Translations under genes and position numbers: made by a program
NCBI GenBank assembly: GCA_041071465.1
Contig: CP163498.1
Span: 2,762,001 to 2,826,000 of the forward strand
Origin: Pseudomonas putida
GTDB taxonomy: Bacteria > Pseudomonadota > Gammaproteobacteria > Pseudomonadales > Pseudomonadaceae
Reading direction: 5' to 3'
DNA: 64,000 bases
Part shown: positions 39,084 to 48,997 of the stretch, one piece after another
Layout of the letters: each line of letters starts with the position of its first letter
How positions within the stretch are numbered: position 1 is the stretch's first letter
The notes under the pieces: model-generated
Told to the model about the DNA's origin: nothing
Seen by the model: only the letters and a program-made list of their open reading frames with translations
Databases searched by the model: none

Positions 39084-40604
39084 TTAGAAGAAGCCCAGCG
39101 GATTGATGTCGTAGCTCACCAGCAGGTTCTTGGTCTGCTGATAGTGGTCGAGCATCATCTTGTGCGTCTCACGGCCAACACCGGACTTCTTGTACCCGCC
39201 AAACGCGGCATGCGCCGGGTACAGGTGGTAGCAGTTGGTCCATACACGGCCAGCCTTGATGCCACGGCCCATGCGGTAGGCACGGTTGATGTCGCGGGTC
39301 CATACGCCGGCGCCCAGGCCGAACTCGGTGTCGTTGGCAATCGCCAGCGCTTCGGCTTCGTCCTTGAAGGTGGTGACGCTGACCACCGGGCCGAAGATTT
39401 CTTCCTGGAACACGCGCATCTTGTTGTTGCCCTTGAGCAGGGTCGGTTGGATGTAGTAACCGGTGGCCAGCGAGCCTTCCAGTTTTTCCACCTTGCCGCC
39501 GGTCAGCAGCTCGGCGCCTTCCTTCTGGGCGATGTCGAGGTACGACAGAATCTTCTCGAACTGCTGCTGCGAGGCCTGGGCGCCGACCATGGTGTCGGTG
39601 TCCAGCGGGTCGCCGCGCTTGATCTGCAGCACCTTCTTCATCACCACTTCCATGAACTGCGGGTAGATCGACTCCTGTACCAGTGCCCGCGATGGGCAGG
39701 TGCACACTTCGCCCTGGTTGAAGAATGCCAGCACCATGCCTTCGGCCGCCTTCTCGATGAAGCTTGGCTCGGCTTGCATGATGTCTTCGAAGTACACGTT
39801 CGGCGATTTGCCGCCCAGTTCGACAGTTGACGGGATGATGTTCTCGGCGGCGCATTTCATGATGTGCGAGCCAACCGGAGTCGAGCCGGTGAAGGCGATC
39901 TTGGCGATGCGCTTGCTGGTGGCCAGGGCTTCACCGGCTTCGCGGCCATAGCCTTGCACCACGTTCAGCACGCCAGGTGGCAGCAGGTCGCCGATCACTT
40001 CCAGCAGCACGGTGATGCCCAGGGGCGTTTGCTCGGCAGGCTTGAGCACCACGCAGTTACCCGCGGCCAGCGCGGGCGCCAGCTTCCAGGCCGCCATCAG
40101 GATCGGGAAGTTCCACGGGATGATCTGCCCGACCACGCCCAGCGGCTCATGGATGTGATAGGCCACGGTGCCTTCGTTGATCTCGGCCGCGCCGCCTTCC
40201 TGGGCGCGGATGCAGCCAGCGAAGTAGCGGAAGTGGTCGACCGCCAGCGGGATGTCGGCGTTTAGGGTTTCGCGGATTGGCTTGCCGTTGTCCCAGGTTT
40301 CGGTAATGGCCAGCAGCTCGAGGTTCTGCTCGATACGGTCGGCAATCTTCAGCAGAACGTTGGAGCGGTCCTGCACCGACGTGCGGCCCCAGGCGTCGGC
40401 CGCAGCATGGGCGGCATCCAGGGCCTTGTCGATGTCTTCGGCAGTGGAGCGAGGGAATTCAGCGATCAGCTTGCCATTCACCGGGGAGGTATTTTCGAAG
40501 TACTGCCCCTTTACCGGAGGAACGAACTCACCACCGATGTAGTTGCCGTAGCGGCTCTTGAAGGAAACCTTCGCGCCTTCGGTACCGGGATGTGCGTAAC
40601 GCAT
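39084..40604 (-). CDS. NAD-dependent aldehyde dehydrogenase (acetaldehyde dehydrogenase, AldB/ExaC type)
   Basis: 506 residues. Key parts: [31 protein letters not shown] for cofactor binding, catalytic Glu in ELGGKSPNV and catalytic Cys in [12 protein letters not shown], with a C-terminal [43 protein letters not shown] as in AldB/AcoD/ExaC. It should oxidise acetaldehyde from EutBC and from acetoin cleavage to acetate. A sigma-54 promoter lies upstream and a matching activator gene is divergent, so it is probably induced by its own substrates rather than constitutive. Confidence 0.93.
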   Translation of the reverse strand: MRYAHPGTEGAKVSFKSRYGNYIGGEFVPPVKGQYFENTSPVNGKLIAEFPRSTAEDIDKALDAAHAAADAWGRTSVQDRSNVLLKIADRIEQNLELLAITETWDNGKPIRETLNADIPLAVDHFRYFAGCIRAQEGGAAEINEGTVAYHIHEPLGVVGQIIPWNFPILMAAWKLAPALAAGNCVVLKPAEQTPLGITVLLEVIGDLLPPGVLNVVQGYGREAGEALATSKRIAKIAFTGSTPVGSHIMKCAAENIIPSTVELGGKSPNVYFEDIMQAEPSFIEKAAEGMVLAFFNQGEVCTCPSRALVQESIYPQFMEVVMKKVLQIKRGDPLDTDTMVGAQASQQQFEKILSYLDIAQKEGAELLTGGKVEKLEGSLATGYYIQPTLLKGNNKMRVFQEEIFGPVVSVTTFKDEAEALAIANDTEFGLGAGVWTRDINRAYRMGRGIKAGRVWTNCYHLYPAHAAFGGYKKSGVGRETHKMMLDHYQQTKNLLVSYDINPLGFF

Positions 40605-40652
40605 GGTGTGTCTCCTGGCTATTGTGTTTGTTAGGGAGTTGAAAAGCGTAGA

Positions 40653-40667
40653 GCAAAGGTTGGGCCA
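40653..40667 (-). promoter_or_regulatory. Sigma-54 promoter of the aldehyde dehydrogenase gene
   Basis: Minus-strand TGGCCCAACCTTTGC fits the -24/-12 form TGGCxC-N5-TTGC, 49 bases before the start. The divergent sigma-54 activator gene supports it. An imperfect inverted repeat TGTGCCATTTGCGACA (about 40774-40789) is a candidate activator site. Confidence 0.65.
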
Positions 40668-40858
40668 GCGTTGGCTGTGCCAGGCAAATCAATGACTTGG
40701 GTCAGTATCACGGCGCTGATCAACAGTCGCTGTGCCGGCGCCGGTACGCGCTGGGTGACATTTTGTGCCATTTGCGACACGTCACAGGCGCGTGCATTGC
40801 AAAGCCTTTCCGGGTGGAGGATGCTGGGCTGACGCTCTATCTGCGGAGAACTACAACA

Positions 40859-42874
40859 ATGCAGAGCAACCCTTTCAGTCGCCATGCCCAGCAGGTCCAT
40901 AGCGTTGCCCATGGTCGGGCTGGGGAGGGCGGCAGTGACCCGTCCATCGCCCGCTCCTGGCTGCGCTGCCTGGAGGACTACCACCTCGACCCTACGGTGA
41001 TCGAAGCGCCGGTGGTGCTTGAGCATGGGCGCCTGCTGGAAAGCCGCGAGCGCCTGCGCCAGGTGTTGCAAATTGCCGACCATGAAATGAACAGCCTGCA
41101 CCAGCAGCTTTCCGGCGCGGGCCACGCAGTGCTGCTGACCGACGCCCGCGGGGTGATCCTCAACTGTGTCAGCGCCCCCACCGAGCGGCGTAGCTTCGAG
41201 CGTGCCGGGCTGTGGCTGGGCGCCGACTGGAGCGAGGCGCGCGAGGGCACCAATGGCATCGGCACCTGCCTGGTCGAGCGCCAAGCGCTGACTATCCACC
41301 AGAACGAGCACTTCCGTGGCCGCCACACCGGCCTGACCTGCTCGGCCAGCCCAGTGTTCGACCCGCATGGCGAGTTGCTGGCGGTACTCGACGTGTCCTC
41401 GGCGCGTCCTGACGTATCACGGCAAAGCCAGTTCCACACCATGGCGTTGGTCAACCTGTCGGCGAAGATGATCGAAAGCTGTTACTTCCTTCGCCATTTC
41501 GAGCAGCAATGGCTGCTGCGTTTTCACCTGCAGGCCGAGTCGGTCGGCTTGTTCAGCGAAGGCTTGCTGGCGTTCGACGGCGATGGGCGCATTTGCGCTG
41601 CCAACCAGAGCGCGCTTAACCTGCTGGGCACTGTGCGGGGCGGTGTGCTGGGCAAACCATTGAAGCGATTTTTTGCCTGCAGCCATGACGAATTGTTCAG
41701 CCGCGCCACGCCCGGCGGCAGCACCGCCTGGCCGCTGCGTACCCTGGACGGCCGCCAGGTGTTCGCCAGCCTGCGAGGGCAGGCCCGGGCGCCGGTGTGG
41801 TCGGTGCCAGCCGCCCAGCCGCGGCCCGCGTGCGAAGTAGAGCCGCTGGTCTGCCTGCTCGACCCGGCGTTGCAAAACGACTTCCGGCGCAGCGTGCGGG
41901 TGTTCGAGCGCGATGTGCCCTTGCTGCTGCGCGGCGAGACCGGTTGTGGCAAGGAGGCCTTCGCCCAGGCTGTGCATCAGGCCAGTGAGCGACGCGGCAA
42001 GCCGTTCGTTGCCATCAACTGTGCGTCGATCCCAGAAAGCCTGATCGAGAGTGAGCTGTTCGGGTACCGTGGCGGCAGTTTTACCGGCGCGCGCAAGGAA
42101 GGCATGCGCGGCAAGCTGCTGCAGGCTGACGGCGGCACCTTGCTGCTGGACGAGATCGGCGACATGCCGCTGGCCCTGCAAACCCGCCTGCTGCGGGTAC
42201 TGGAGGAGCGCCAGGTGGTGCCGATCGGGGGCGAGCCGCAGGCGGTGGACGTGCGCATTGTCAGCGCCACCCACCGTGACTTGCTGGAGCGGGTAGAGCA
42301 GGGCAGTTTCCGCGAAGACCTTTATTACCGCCTCAATGGCCTGGAAGTGGCGTTGCCAGCGGTGCGCGAGCGCAGTGACAAGGCGCAGTTGCTGGACTTC
42401 CTGCTGCGCCAGGAGGCGCAGGGGCAGTTGATCGACATCGAGCCCAGGGCGCGGCAGGCACTGCTCGAATTCACCTGGCCGGGGAACGTGCGGCAAATGC
42501 GCAATGTGCTGCGTACCTTGGTGGCGCTTTGCGAAGATTCCCGAATCGCATTGGCGGATCTCCCAACCATCGTCCGCAACAACGCCAATCCTGTGGGAGC
42601 GGGCTTGCCCGCGAAGGCTGCCTCACAGCCGTATGAGGGCGAGGGTTTTGCCCTCGTTCGCGGGCAAGCCCGCTCCCGCACAACCTGCGTTGATTCCGCA
42701 GTTGACGGTGAATCCGTGGGTAACCAGGTTTTGCAGGATGCGGAACGGCAAGTTTTGCTGGCCATGCTGGAGGCAAAACACTGGCACTTGACCCGCGTCG
42801 CCGAGCACTTGGGCATCAGCCGCAATACCTTGTATCGAAAACTGCGCAAACACGGCATCACCAGGGCCGACTGA
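40859..42874 (+). CDS. Sigma-54-dependent activator, AcoR/ExaE-type
   Basis: ATG at 40859 gives 671 residues. An N-terminal GAF-type sensory region (LTDARGVILNCVSAPTERRSF, GTNGIGTCLVERQALTIHQNEHF, LAVLDVSSARPDVS) is followed by a PAS-like segment (VGLFSEGLLAFDGDGRICAANQSALNLLG), then the AAA+ domain: Walker A GETGCGKEAF, GGSFTGA loop (usual GAFTGA with A to S), Walker B LLLDEIGD, and finally Fis-type HTH WHLTRVAEHLGISRNTLYRKLRKHGI. It is divergent from the aldehyde dehydrogenase gene and probably activates its sigma-54 promoter. Residues about 578-609 are encoded by an inverted REP pair, an insertion between AAA+ and HTH domains. Confidence 0.9.
   Translation: MQSNPFSRHAQQVHSVAHGRAGEGGSDPSIARSWLRCLEDYHLDPTVIEAPVVLEHGRLLESRERLRQVLQIADHEMNSLHQQLSGAGHAVLLTDARGVILNCVSAPTERRSFERAGLWLGADWSEAREGTNGIGTCLVERQALTIHQNEHFRGRHTGLTCSASPVFDPHGELLAVLDVSSARPDVSRQSQFHTMALVNLSAKMIESCYFLRHFEQQWLLRFHLQAESVGLFSEGLLAFDGDGRICAANQSALNLLGTVRGGVLGKPLKRFFACSHDELFSRATPGGSTAWPLRTLDGRQVFASLRGQARAPVWSVPAAQPRPACEVEPLVCLLDPALQNDFRRSVRVFERDVPLLLRGETGCGKEAFAQAVHQASERRGKPFVAINCASIPESLIESELFGYRGGSFTGARKEGMRGKLLQADGGTLLLDEIGDMPLALQTRLLRVLEERQVVPIGGEPQAVDVRIVSATHRDLLERVEQGSFREDLYYRLNGLEVALPAVRERSDKAQLLDFLLRQEAQGQLIDIEPRARQALLEFTWPGNVRQMRNVLRTLVALCEDSRIALADLPTIVRNNANPVGAGLPAKAASQPYEGEGFALVRGQARSRTTCVDSAVDGESVGNQVLQDAERQVLLAMLEAKHWHLTRVAEHLGISRNTLYRKLRKHGITRAD
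42591..42686. repeat. In-frame REP pair inside the sigma-54 activator gene
   Basis: The copies tgtgggagcgggcttgcccgcgaagg (42592-42617) and ttcgcgggcaagcccgctcccgcac (about 42657-42681) are in inverted orientation and match intergenic REPs of this window. They are translated as VGAGLPAKAASQPYEGEG and FALVRGQARSRT without breaking the frame. Confidence 0.85.
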
Positions 42875-42940
42875 GCGAAACAGCGGGTGCGATTTGTCGC
42901 GCCCTGGGCTACCCTGCCTCGATGTTTTGCGAGGTCGACC

Positions 42941-44290
42941 ATGCATATTCACATTCTCGGTATTTGCGGCACTTTCATGGGCTCGCTGGCGGTGCTGGCC
43001 AAGGAACTTGGCCACCGCGTCACCGGCTCGGACGCCAACGTCTATCCCCCGATGAGCACCCAGCTCGAAGCCCAGGGCATCGAACTGACCCAAGGTTATG
43101 ACCCGGCTCAGCTGGACCCGGCGCCAGACCTGGTGGTCATCGGCAACGCCATGTCGCGCGGCAACCCGGCGGTTGAATACGTGCTGAACAAGGGCCTGCC
43201 CTATGTCTCCGGCCCGCAGTGGCTGGCCGACCACGTGCTGCAAGGCCGTTGGGTGCTGGCCGTTGCCGGTACCCACGGCAAGACCACCACCAGCAGCATG
43301 CTGGCCTGGGTGCTGGAGCACGCCGGCATGAGCCCAGGCTTCCTGATTGGCGGTGTGCCGCAGAACTTCTCGGTGTCGGCGCGTTTGGGCGACACGCCGT
43401 TCTTCGTGGTCGAAGCCGACGAATACGACAGCGCGTTCTTCGACAAGCGCTCGAAGTTCGTTCACTACCACCCACGTACTGCGATCCTCAACAACCTTGA
43501 GTTCGATCACGCGGACATCTTCCCGGACCTGGCCTCGATCGAGCGACAGTTCCATCACTTGGTGCGTACCATCCCCAGCGAGGGCCTGGTCATCCATCCG
43601 ACCACCGAGCAAGCGCTGGAGCGAGTGATCGGCATGGGCTGCTGGACCCCGGTGCAAACCACCGGTGAAGGAGGCCAGTGGCAAGCTCGCCTGCTCAGCC
43701 CTGATGGCTCGCGCTTCGAAGTGTTGTTCGAAGGCGAGGCGCAGGGCGTGGTGGACTGGGCACTGACCGGCCAGCACAACGTCGCCAACGCCTTGGCCAC
43801 CCTGGCTGCGGCCCGCCATGTTGGCGTGGTGCCGGCCATGGGGATCGCTGGCCTGAGTGCCTTCAAGAGCGTCAAGCGGCGCATGGAGAAGGTGGCCGAA
43901 GTGCAGGGCGTGACCATCTACGATGACTTCGCCCACCACCCGACCGCCATTGCCACCACCCTCGACGGCCTGCGCAAGCGTGTTGGCGAGGCACCGGTGA
44001 TCGCGGTGATCGAGCCACGCTCCAACTCAATGAAGCTTGGTGCTCACCGTGACGGCCTGCCAGAAAGCGTCAACGATGCGGACCAGGTGATCTGGTATGC
44101 ACCGGCCAACCTCGGCTGGGACCTGGCCGCCACCGCCGCCCAATGCAAGGTGCCGAGCGTGGTGGCCGACAGCCTCGAAGCGATCATCGAACGGGTCAAA
44201 GGCCAGGCTCGCCCAGGCACCCATGTGGTGATCATGAGCAACGGCGGTTTCGGTGGCCTGCACGGCAAGTTGGCCGAGGCGCTGAAGTGA
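42941..44290 (+). CDS. mpl: Murein tripeptide ligase Mpl
   Basis: ATG at 42941 gives 449 residues. [31 protein letters not shown] opens the Rossmann domain, [19 protein letters not shown] is the ATP loop, [37 protein letters not shown] is specific to Mpl, and [18 protein letters not shown] is the substrate region. It reattaches recycled L-Ala-D-Glu-mDAP to UDP-MurNAc in cell-wall recycling. The stop overlaps the ubiX GTG by four bases. Confidence 0.96.
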   Translation: MHIHILGICGTFMGSLAVLAKELGHRVTGSDANVYPPMSTQLEAQGIELTQGYDPAQLDPAPDLVVIGNAMSRGNPAVEYVLNKGLPYVSGPQWLADHVLQGRWVLAVAGTHGKTTTSSMLAWVLEHAGMSPGFLIGGVPQNFSVSARLGDTPFFVVEADEYDSAFFDKRSKFVHYHPRTAILNNLEFDHADIFPDLASIERQFHHLVRTIPSEGLVIHPTTEQALERVIGMGCWTPVQTTGEGGQWQARLLSPDGSRFEVLFEGEAQGVVDWALTGQHNVANALATLAAARHVGVVPAMGIAGLSAFKSVKRRMEKVAEVQGVTIYDDFAHHPTAIATTLDGLRKRVGEAPVIAVIEPRSNSMKLGAHRDGLPESVNDADQVIWYAPANLGWDLAATAAQCKVPSVVADSLEAIIERVKGQARPGTHVVIMSNGGFGGLHGKLAEALK

Positions 44291-44916
44291 ACGGGCCGCA
44301 ACGCATCACCCTGGCCATGACGGGCGCCTCTGGCGCCCAATATGGCCTGCGCTTGCTCGATTGCCTGGTGCGTGAGGACCGCGAGGTACATTTCCTCATC
44401 TCAAAGGCCGCGCAGTTGGTAATGGCCACCGAGACGGATGTGTTGCTGCCGGCCAAGCCCCAGGCAATGCAGGCCTTTCTGACGGAGTACACCGGCGCCG
44501 CCGATGGGCAGATCCGTGTGTACGGCAAGGAGGACTGGATGTCGCCCGTGGCCTCGGGCTCTGGCGCCCCAGCAGCGATGGTGGTGGTGCCGAGTTCTAC
44601 CGGCACGTTGTCGGCGATTGCCACCGGTGCGTGCAACAACCTGATCGAGCGGGCTGCCGACGTTACCCTCAAGGAGCGTCGCCAGCTGATCCTGGTACCA
44701 CGCGAAGCACCGTTCTCCACCATCCACCTGGAAAACATGCTCAAGCTGTCGCAAATGGGCGCGGTGATCCTGCCGGCGGCGCCGGGCTTCTATCACCAGC
44801 CACAGACCATCGACGACCTGGTCGACTTTGTCGTGGCGCGCATTCTCAACCTGCTGAACATCCCCCAGGACATGCTGCCGCGTTGGGGCGAGCATCATTT
44901 TGGGGTGGATGATTGA
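44287..44916 (+). CDS. ubiX: Flavin prenyltransferase UbiX
   Basis: GTG at 44287 overlapping the mpl stop gives 209 residues: [22 protein letters not shown] (FMN site), [98 protein letters not shown]. UbiX makes prenylated FMN for the UbiD decarboxylase of ubiquinone synthesis. The mpl-ubiX pairing is conserved in pseudomonads. Confidence 0.96.
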   Translation: MNGPQRITLAMTGASGAQYGLRLLDCLVREDREVHFLISKAAQLVMATETDVLLPAKPQAMQAFLTEYTGAADGQIRVYGKEDWMSPVASGSGAPAAMVVVPSSTGTLSAIATGACNNLIERAADVTLKERRQLILVPREAPFSTIHLENMLKLSQMGAVILPAAPGFYHQPQTIDDLVDFVVARILNLLNIPQDMLPRWGEHHFGVDD

Positions 44917-45200
44917 AGCGAGCGCTGGCCAGTTTGCTGGCGCTGGGGCTGTTGAGTGGTTGTGCCACGGTGCGCACGCTGGATGCCGCCAAGCCTGGGG
45001 CACCGGTGGTATATGCCGGCACCCGGCTGGATTTGTATGTGATCAACGGCGGGTGCTGCCCGCGTGATCATTATGGGGCTGATGCGCCGGCCTATCCGGG
45101 GTTGGACCTGCCGGGGAGCATGCTGCTCGATACCCTGTTGTTGCCGTTATCCTTACTGACAGCGGCAGGTGTAGGCTTCCAGGCCACAGGCGGCCTTTAA
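44913..45200 (+). CDS. YceK/YidQ family lipoprotein
   Basis: TTG at 44913 overlaps the ubiX stop by four bases and gives 95 residues. The lipobox is LLSGC with Cys at residue 17 ([20 protein letters not shown]). The mature part [21 protein letters not shown]...[24 protein letters not shown] matches the YceK/YidQ pattern of small enterobacterial-type lipoproteins, whose role is unknown. Its rare start codon suggests low, coupled translation. Confidence 0.78.
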   Translation: MKRALASLLALGLLSGCATVRTLDAAKPGAPVVYAGTRLDLYVINGGCCPRDHYGADAPAYPGLDLPGSMLLDTLLLPLSLLTAAGVGFQATGGL

Positions 45201-45202
45201 GG

Positions 45203-45240
45203 GCCCTTTCGCTGGGTTGCCCGCGAAGAGGCCCTGGCAG
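45203..45240. repeat. REP palindrome after the YceK-like gene
   Basis: gggccctttcgctgggttgcccgcgaagaggccc is an imperfect REP hairpin lying between convergent genes. Confidence 0.65.
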
Positions 45241-45248
45241 GTAACCCC

Positions 45249-45893
45249 CTATTTTTTGCCCAGCTTGCGCAATTCATCGGACTCCACAATCCGTATCCCG
45301 TCTTCTTCCTCAAGCGCCAGTCGCCACAACGCCCGCGCCAGGGTACACGCCTCGATCCCCCGGTACTTGCCAGGAATCAACCTGGAAAGTGGCGCAACCA
45401 GCTGCTCAGTGAGCCGTGGCTCTATCCGCTCGCCCAGCAGGAAGGAGGGCCGCACGATGGTCAGCTGTGGCCAGTCCTGAGCCTTGAGCGCTTCTTCCAT
45501 CTCGCCCTTGACCCGGTTATAGAAAATTGACGACTTGGGGTCGGCGCCTACTGCACTGACCACCAGCAGATGCCGTGCGCCCATTTCCCTTGCGCGTTTG
45601 CTGAACGCCACCACCATGTCCAGGTCCACCGCGCGGAAGGCCGACTCGGAGCCGGCCTGTTTCAACGTGGTGCCCAGGCAGCAATAGGCAATATCGACGC
45701 GCCCGGCCAGCTGCGGGAGGAACACCGCCGGGTCGCCCACCGGGTTTTCCAGGTGTGGGTGCTCGGCCAGTGGCCGGCGGGTGGGCGCCAATACGCGGGT
45801 AATGGTGGGCTCGTTGAGCAGGCGGTCCAGCAGGTGTTCACCCGTCAGGCCCGTGGCACCGGCAAGCAGGACATGCTGAGGCGTCAAATACAT
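45249..45893 (-). CDS. NAD(P)-binding Rossmann-fold protein, HTATIP2-like
   Basis: 214 residues. Dinucleotide motif [18 protein letters not shown] (8-25), then [69 protein letters not shown], an atypical short-chain dehydrogenase pattern with Ser-Ala-Val-Gly and a YxRVK active-site-like block. Members include oxidoreductases and quinone reductase-like regulators. Substrate unknown. The gene lies next to the MORN lipoprotein on the same strand, 27 bases downstream of its stop. Confidence 0.8.
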   Translation of the reverse strand: MYLTPQHVLLAGATGLTGEHLLDRLLNEPTITRVLAPTRRPLAEHPHLENPVGDPAVFLPQLAGRVDIAYCCLGTTLKQAGSESAFRAVDLDMVVAFSKRAREMGARHLLVVSAVGADPKSSIFYNRVKGEMEEALKAQDWPQLTIVRPSFLLGERIEPRLTEQLVAPLSRLIPGKYRGIEACTLARALWRLALEEEDGIRIVESDELRKLGKK

Positions 45894-45920
45894 GATGTCT
45901 CTCCCTTGTTACACACAAGC

Positions 45921-47654
45921 TTAGTGGCTGCGGGGCGTTTTTGCCTGTTCCCCCACGGCGGCTTGTGCGGCGTTACGCAAAGCTTCTTCGGCCTGTTGGC
46001 GGCGCAGGTGCTGCCAGTGTTCAAGCACGGCTGGCGGCGCCCATAGCTGCGGTTCAGAGGCCTCGAAGCCTTCCCTTTGTTCTCGTTCGGCAACGCTGGC
46101 GCGCGCCAGTTCAAACGCCTGTTTCAGGTCGTCGGTCTGGTTCAGCGCTTCGGCGAACAAGGCATCGCCAAAGTAGGTGAAGTCGGCCTCTTCCGAGCAG
46201 CCGAAGGAGACGCGGTCGGCCCGGGCGGCGGTCATGATCAGCGTGCGCTCATCTTTGAGAGGGGCGATATAGCCCCCTGAATAGCAGGCGGATATGACGA
46301 TTACCTTGTCGCGGTCCTTCAACGGCGCCAGGGCGGTGGCCAGCTCGTCGGCGGACAGGTCGGCCAGCTGCAGGCGCGGCTGGTCGAGCACCAACTGGTG
46401 GTCCTGGCTGCCATGGCTGGTGAGGTAGATGAACACCAGGTCTTCGGGGCCGCTGCGTTCGGCCAGCGTGCTGGCGGCACGGGTGAGGTTCTCGCGGGTG
46501 GCCATGGGGCGGGTGGCCATATGGTCGCGGTGGTTGACCAGGGTCACCTGGCCACGGGCACCAAAGCGCACCTTGAGCATGTTGCTGACATAATCGGCTT
46601 CACGCAGGAACACGCTCTGCTGGCCATCGCCGGCCACCACCAGGCTGTACAGCTGGATCGGGGGCGCCGAGCGCGGCACCCTGGCCAGCGCTTCTTCCAG
46701 CAGCCGGCCCTGGTTGAGCAGTGCCAGGTCCAGTGGGTCGGGCAGCAGCTTGCCTTTCTGGTCACGCACGCGCACGCCATTTGCCCACACGCCGCTTTCA
46801 ACCTTGCCGCTGGGCAGGATCAATCGGCCATGGCCATGGTAGGCATCATTGAGGAAGCCGCCGATGTACTGGCTGCCGTCGGCCAGTTGCAGGCTGCCTT
46901 GGCCCGATAGGCGCCAATCGGCGAACTCGCCTTTGTAGTGGCTGCCATCGCTGCCCAGCAGTTCGCCTTCACCCACCAGCGAGCCATCCTTGAATTCACC
47001 GATCCATACATCGCCATCGGCATTTTCGTAGCGGCCACGGCCCTCCAGGCGGTTGTCCTTGAACTCACCGATGTACTGCTCGCCGTCAACGCTGTCGAAG
47101 GTGCCGCTGCCTTGTAACTGGCCGTTGATGAAGTGGCCGCTGAACTGGTTGCCGCTGGCGTCGCTGCGCACGCCGGCACCGTTGGGCTTGCCTTTGGCGA
47201 ACAGCCCCTGGTAGCGGCTGCCATCGGCCAGTTCCAGCTCGCCCGCGCCGTCGTAGAGGTCGTCCTTGAACTGGCCGCGGTAGGTCTGGTCGGCCTGCTT
47301 GAGGGTGCCTTCGCCGTCGCGACGGCCATGCTTGAACGTGCCGCCATAGTGGCTGCCCGGGGTGGTCAAATCGCCCAGGCCCTGGAACAGCCCCTCGGCG
47401 AACTGGCCACGGTACACCTCGCCGTTCTGGCCATGCCATTCGCCCTGGCCGTGCCACTGGCCATCCTTGAAGCTGCCGGCGTACCAGCTGCCGTTGGGGT
47501 AGTCGATCCGGCCCTCACCCTGCAGCAGGCCATCGACCACCTGCCCCCGGTAACGCCCGCCGTCAGGCAGGCGCGCGTCTGGCGGAAGCAGCGATTCGCC
47601 ATCGCCACAGGCGGCGAGCAGCAGGACCAGGGTAATGGGGAGCAGTGGACGCAT
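45921..47654 (-). CDS. MORN-repeat lipoprotein with C13 (legumain/caspase-fold) protease domain
   Basis: ATG at 47654 gives 577 residues. A lipoprotein signal with lipobox LAAC puts the lipidated Cys at 16. Residues 34-290 are eleven or twelve MORN repeats of about 23 residues (YxGxFxxGxxxGxG), for example YIGEFKDNRLEGRGRYENADG. Residues 330-540 form a peptidase C13-type domain: QLYSLVVAGDGQQSVFLREADYVSNML, catalytic His414 in IYLTSHGSQDH and Cys457 in VIVISACYSGGYI. A charged helix ends the protein. It is likely an envelope-anchored cysteine protease whose repeats bind membrane lipids or peptidoglycan. Substrate and control unknown. Confidence 0.85.
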   Translation of the reverse strand: MRPLLPITLVLLLAACGDGESLLPPDARLPDGGRYRGQVVDGLLQGEGRIDYPNGSWYAGSFKDGQWHGQGEWHGQNGEVYRGQFAEGLFQGLGDLTTPGSHYGGTFKHGRRDGEGTLKQADQTYRGQFKDDLYDGAGELELADGSRYQGLFAKGKPNGAGVRSDASGNQFSGHFINGQLQGSGTFDSVDGEQYIGEFKDNRLEGRGRYENADGDVWIGEFKDGSLVGEGELLGSDGSHYKGEFADWRLSGQGSLQLADGSQYIGGFLNDAYHGHGRLILPSGKVESGVWANGVRVRDQKGKLLPDPLDLALLNQGRLLEEALARVPRSAPPIQLYSLVVAGDGQQSVFLREADYVSNMLKVRFGARGQVTLVNHRDHMATRPMATRENLTRAASTLAERSGPEDLVFIYLTSHGSQDHQLVLDQPRLQLADLSADELATALAPLKDRDKVIVISACYSGGYIAPLKDERTLIMTAARADRVSFGCSEEADFTYFGDALFAEALNQTDDLKQAFELARASVAEREQREGFEASEPQLWAPPAVLEHWQHLRRQQAEEALRNAAQAAVGEQAKTPRSH

Positions 47655-47749
47655 GGCGAGGACCGGGCAATAGGTCTGCCGAGTATGACGCAGAATGGGA
47701 TCCTGAGACAGGGAGCGCAAGGCTTGTACGGCCCCTAAAGCTCACGCGG

Positions 47750-47842
47750 TACCTGTGGGAGCGGCTTTGGCCGCGAACACCGGCGAAGCCGGTGCCATGC
47801 ACCGCGTCGCATTCTTCGCGGGTAAACCCGCTCTCACAGGGA
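47750..47842. repeat. REP pair between the MORN and adh genes
   Basis: The first copy cctgtgggagcggctttggccgcgaa and the second ttcttcgcgggtaaacccgctctcacaggg are inverted, with a caccggcgaagccggtg hairpin between. Confidence 0.75.
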
Positions 47843-47880
47843 TTGGTGCCATATGCAAGTGTTTGCCCCAACCAATGGCT

Positions 47881-48969
47881 TCAGCGCACGCCCGGTGAAA
47901 CGATGATCTTCACGTTCTCTTCCTTGTTGTTCACCAGTTCCTCGAAGCCCAGCTCGACAATCTGCTCCAGCCCGATCCGCCCGGTCACCAAGGGGCGAAT
48001 ATCCAGTCGTCCATCAGCGATAAAGGCAATCACATCGGCAAATTCACCGTTGTACGCCAACGCCCCCAGCACCTGCTTCTCGGTGGACACCAGCTCGAAA
48101 AAGTTGAACTCGCTAGGCTCTTCGAAAATGCCCACCAGCACACACTTGCCCGCCTTGCGGATGGTGTCGATGGCCAACTTGGCCGTGTGCTTGTTGCCGA
48201 TGCACTCAAAGCTCACATCCGCCCCCAACCCGGCAGTGAGTGCGCGGATTTGCGCCAGGGCATCGCACTGGCTGGGGTCCAGCACCACGCTGGCACCGAC
48301 TTCCTTGGCTTTGGCCTTGCGCGCCGAGGACATCTCAAGGGCAATGACCTGCGCTGCTCCCGCAGCCTTGGCGCACATGATGGTACACAGGCCAATGGTA
48401 CCAGCACCCACCACCACCACGGTTTGGCCGAGCAGGCTGCCCGCCTTTTTCACTGCATGCATGCCCACTGCCAGCGGCTCGATCAGTGCCCCGGCTTCAG
48501 CAGGGAAGCCCTGCGGCAGCCGGTAGAGCAGGTTGGCAGGCACGTTGACCAACTCGGCGAAGGCGCCGTTGTTCATCAGGCCGGTGAAGGCCAGGCGCTC
48601 GCAGATGTTGTACAGGCCGTGGGTGCAGTAGTAGCAGTTGCCGCAATGCTGGCAGGCGTCTGCGGCCACCGGGTCGCCGACCGCAAAGCCTTCCACGCCT
48701 TCACCCAGCTTGGCGATCTGGCCGCAAAATTCGTGGCCGAGGATGCACTGGCCCTGAATGCCAGTCAGTGGGTGCGGGGCCTCCACCGGGATGAATACCG
48801 GGCCGGCGACGTATTCGTGCAGGTCGGAGCCGCAGATGCCGCACCAGTCCACCTTGATCTGTACCCAGCCCGGCGCAGGGTCGGCTGGCAGGGGTACCTG
48901 TTCGACGCGAATATCGTTGCGGCCATGCCAGACGGCGGCGCGCATATGGGTGTGGCTCAGGTCGTTCAT
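47881..48969 (-). CDS. adh: 2,3-butanediol dehydrogenase (zinc MDR alcohol dehydrogenase)
   Basis: 362 residues, last gene of the aco operon. Catalytic zinc ligands are visible in CGICGSDLHEY and GHEFCG, structural zinc in CQHCGNCYYCTHGLYNIC, and the cofactor fold in VVVVGAGTIGLCTIMCAKAAGA. MDR enzymes at this position oxidise 2,3-butanediol to acetoin, feeding the AcoABC complex. The name bdhA would also be suitable. An RBS GGAGAAC precedes the start. Confidence 0.9.
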   Translation of the reverse strand: MNDLSHTHMRAAVWHGRNDIRVEQVPLPADPAPGWVQIKVDWCGICGSDLHEYVAGPVFIPVEAPHPLTGIQGQCILGHEFCGQIAKLGEGVEGFAVGDPVAADACQHCGNCYYCTHGLYNICERLAFTGLMNNGAFAELVNVPANLLYRLPQGFPAEAGALIEPLAVGMHAVKKAGSLLGQTVVVVGAGTIGLCTIMCAKAAGAAQVIALEMSSARKAKAKEVGASVVLDPSQCDALAQIRALTAGLGADVSFECIGNKHTAKLAIDTIRKAGKCVLVGIFEEPSEFNFFELVSTEKQVLGALAYNGEFADVIAFIADGRLDIRPLVTGRIGLEQIVELGFEELVNNKEENVKIIVSPGVR

Positions 48970-48997
48970 TGTTGTTCTCCAGGCTCACGGAAAGGGC

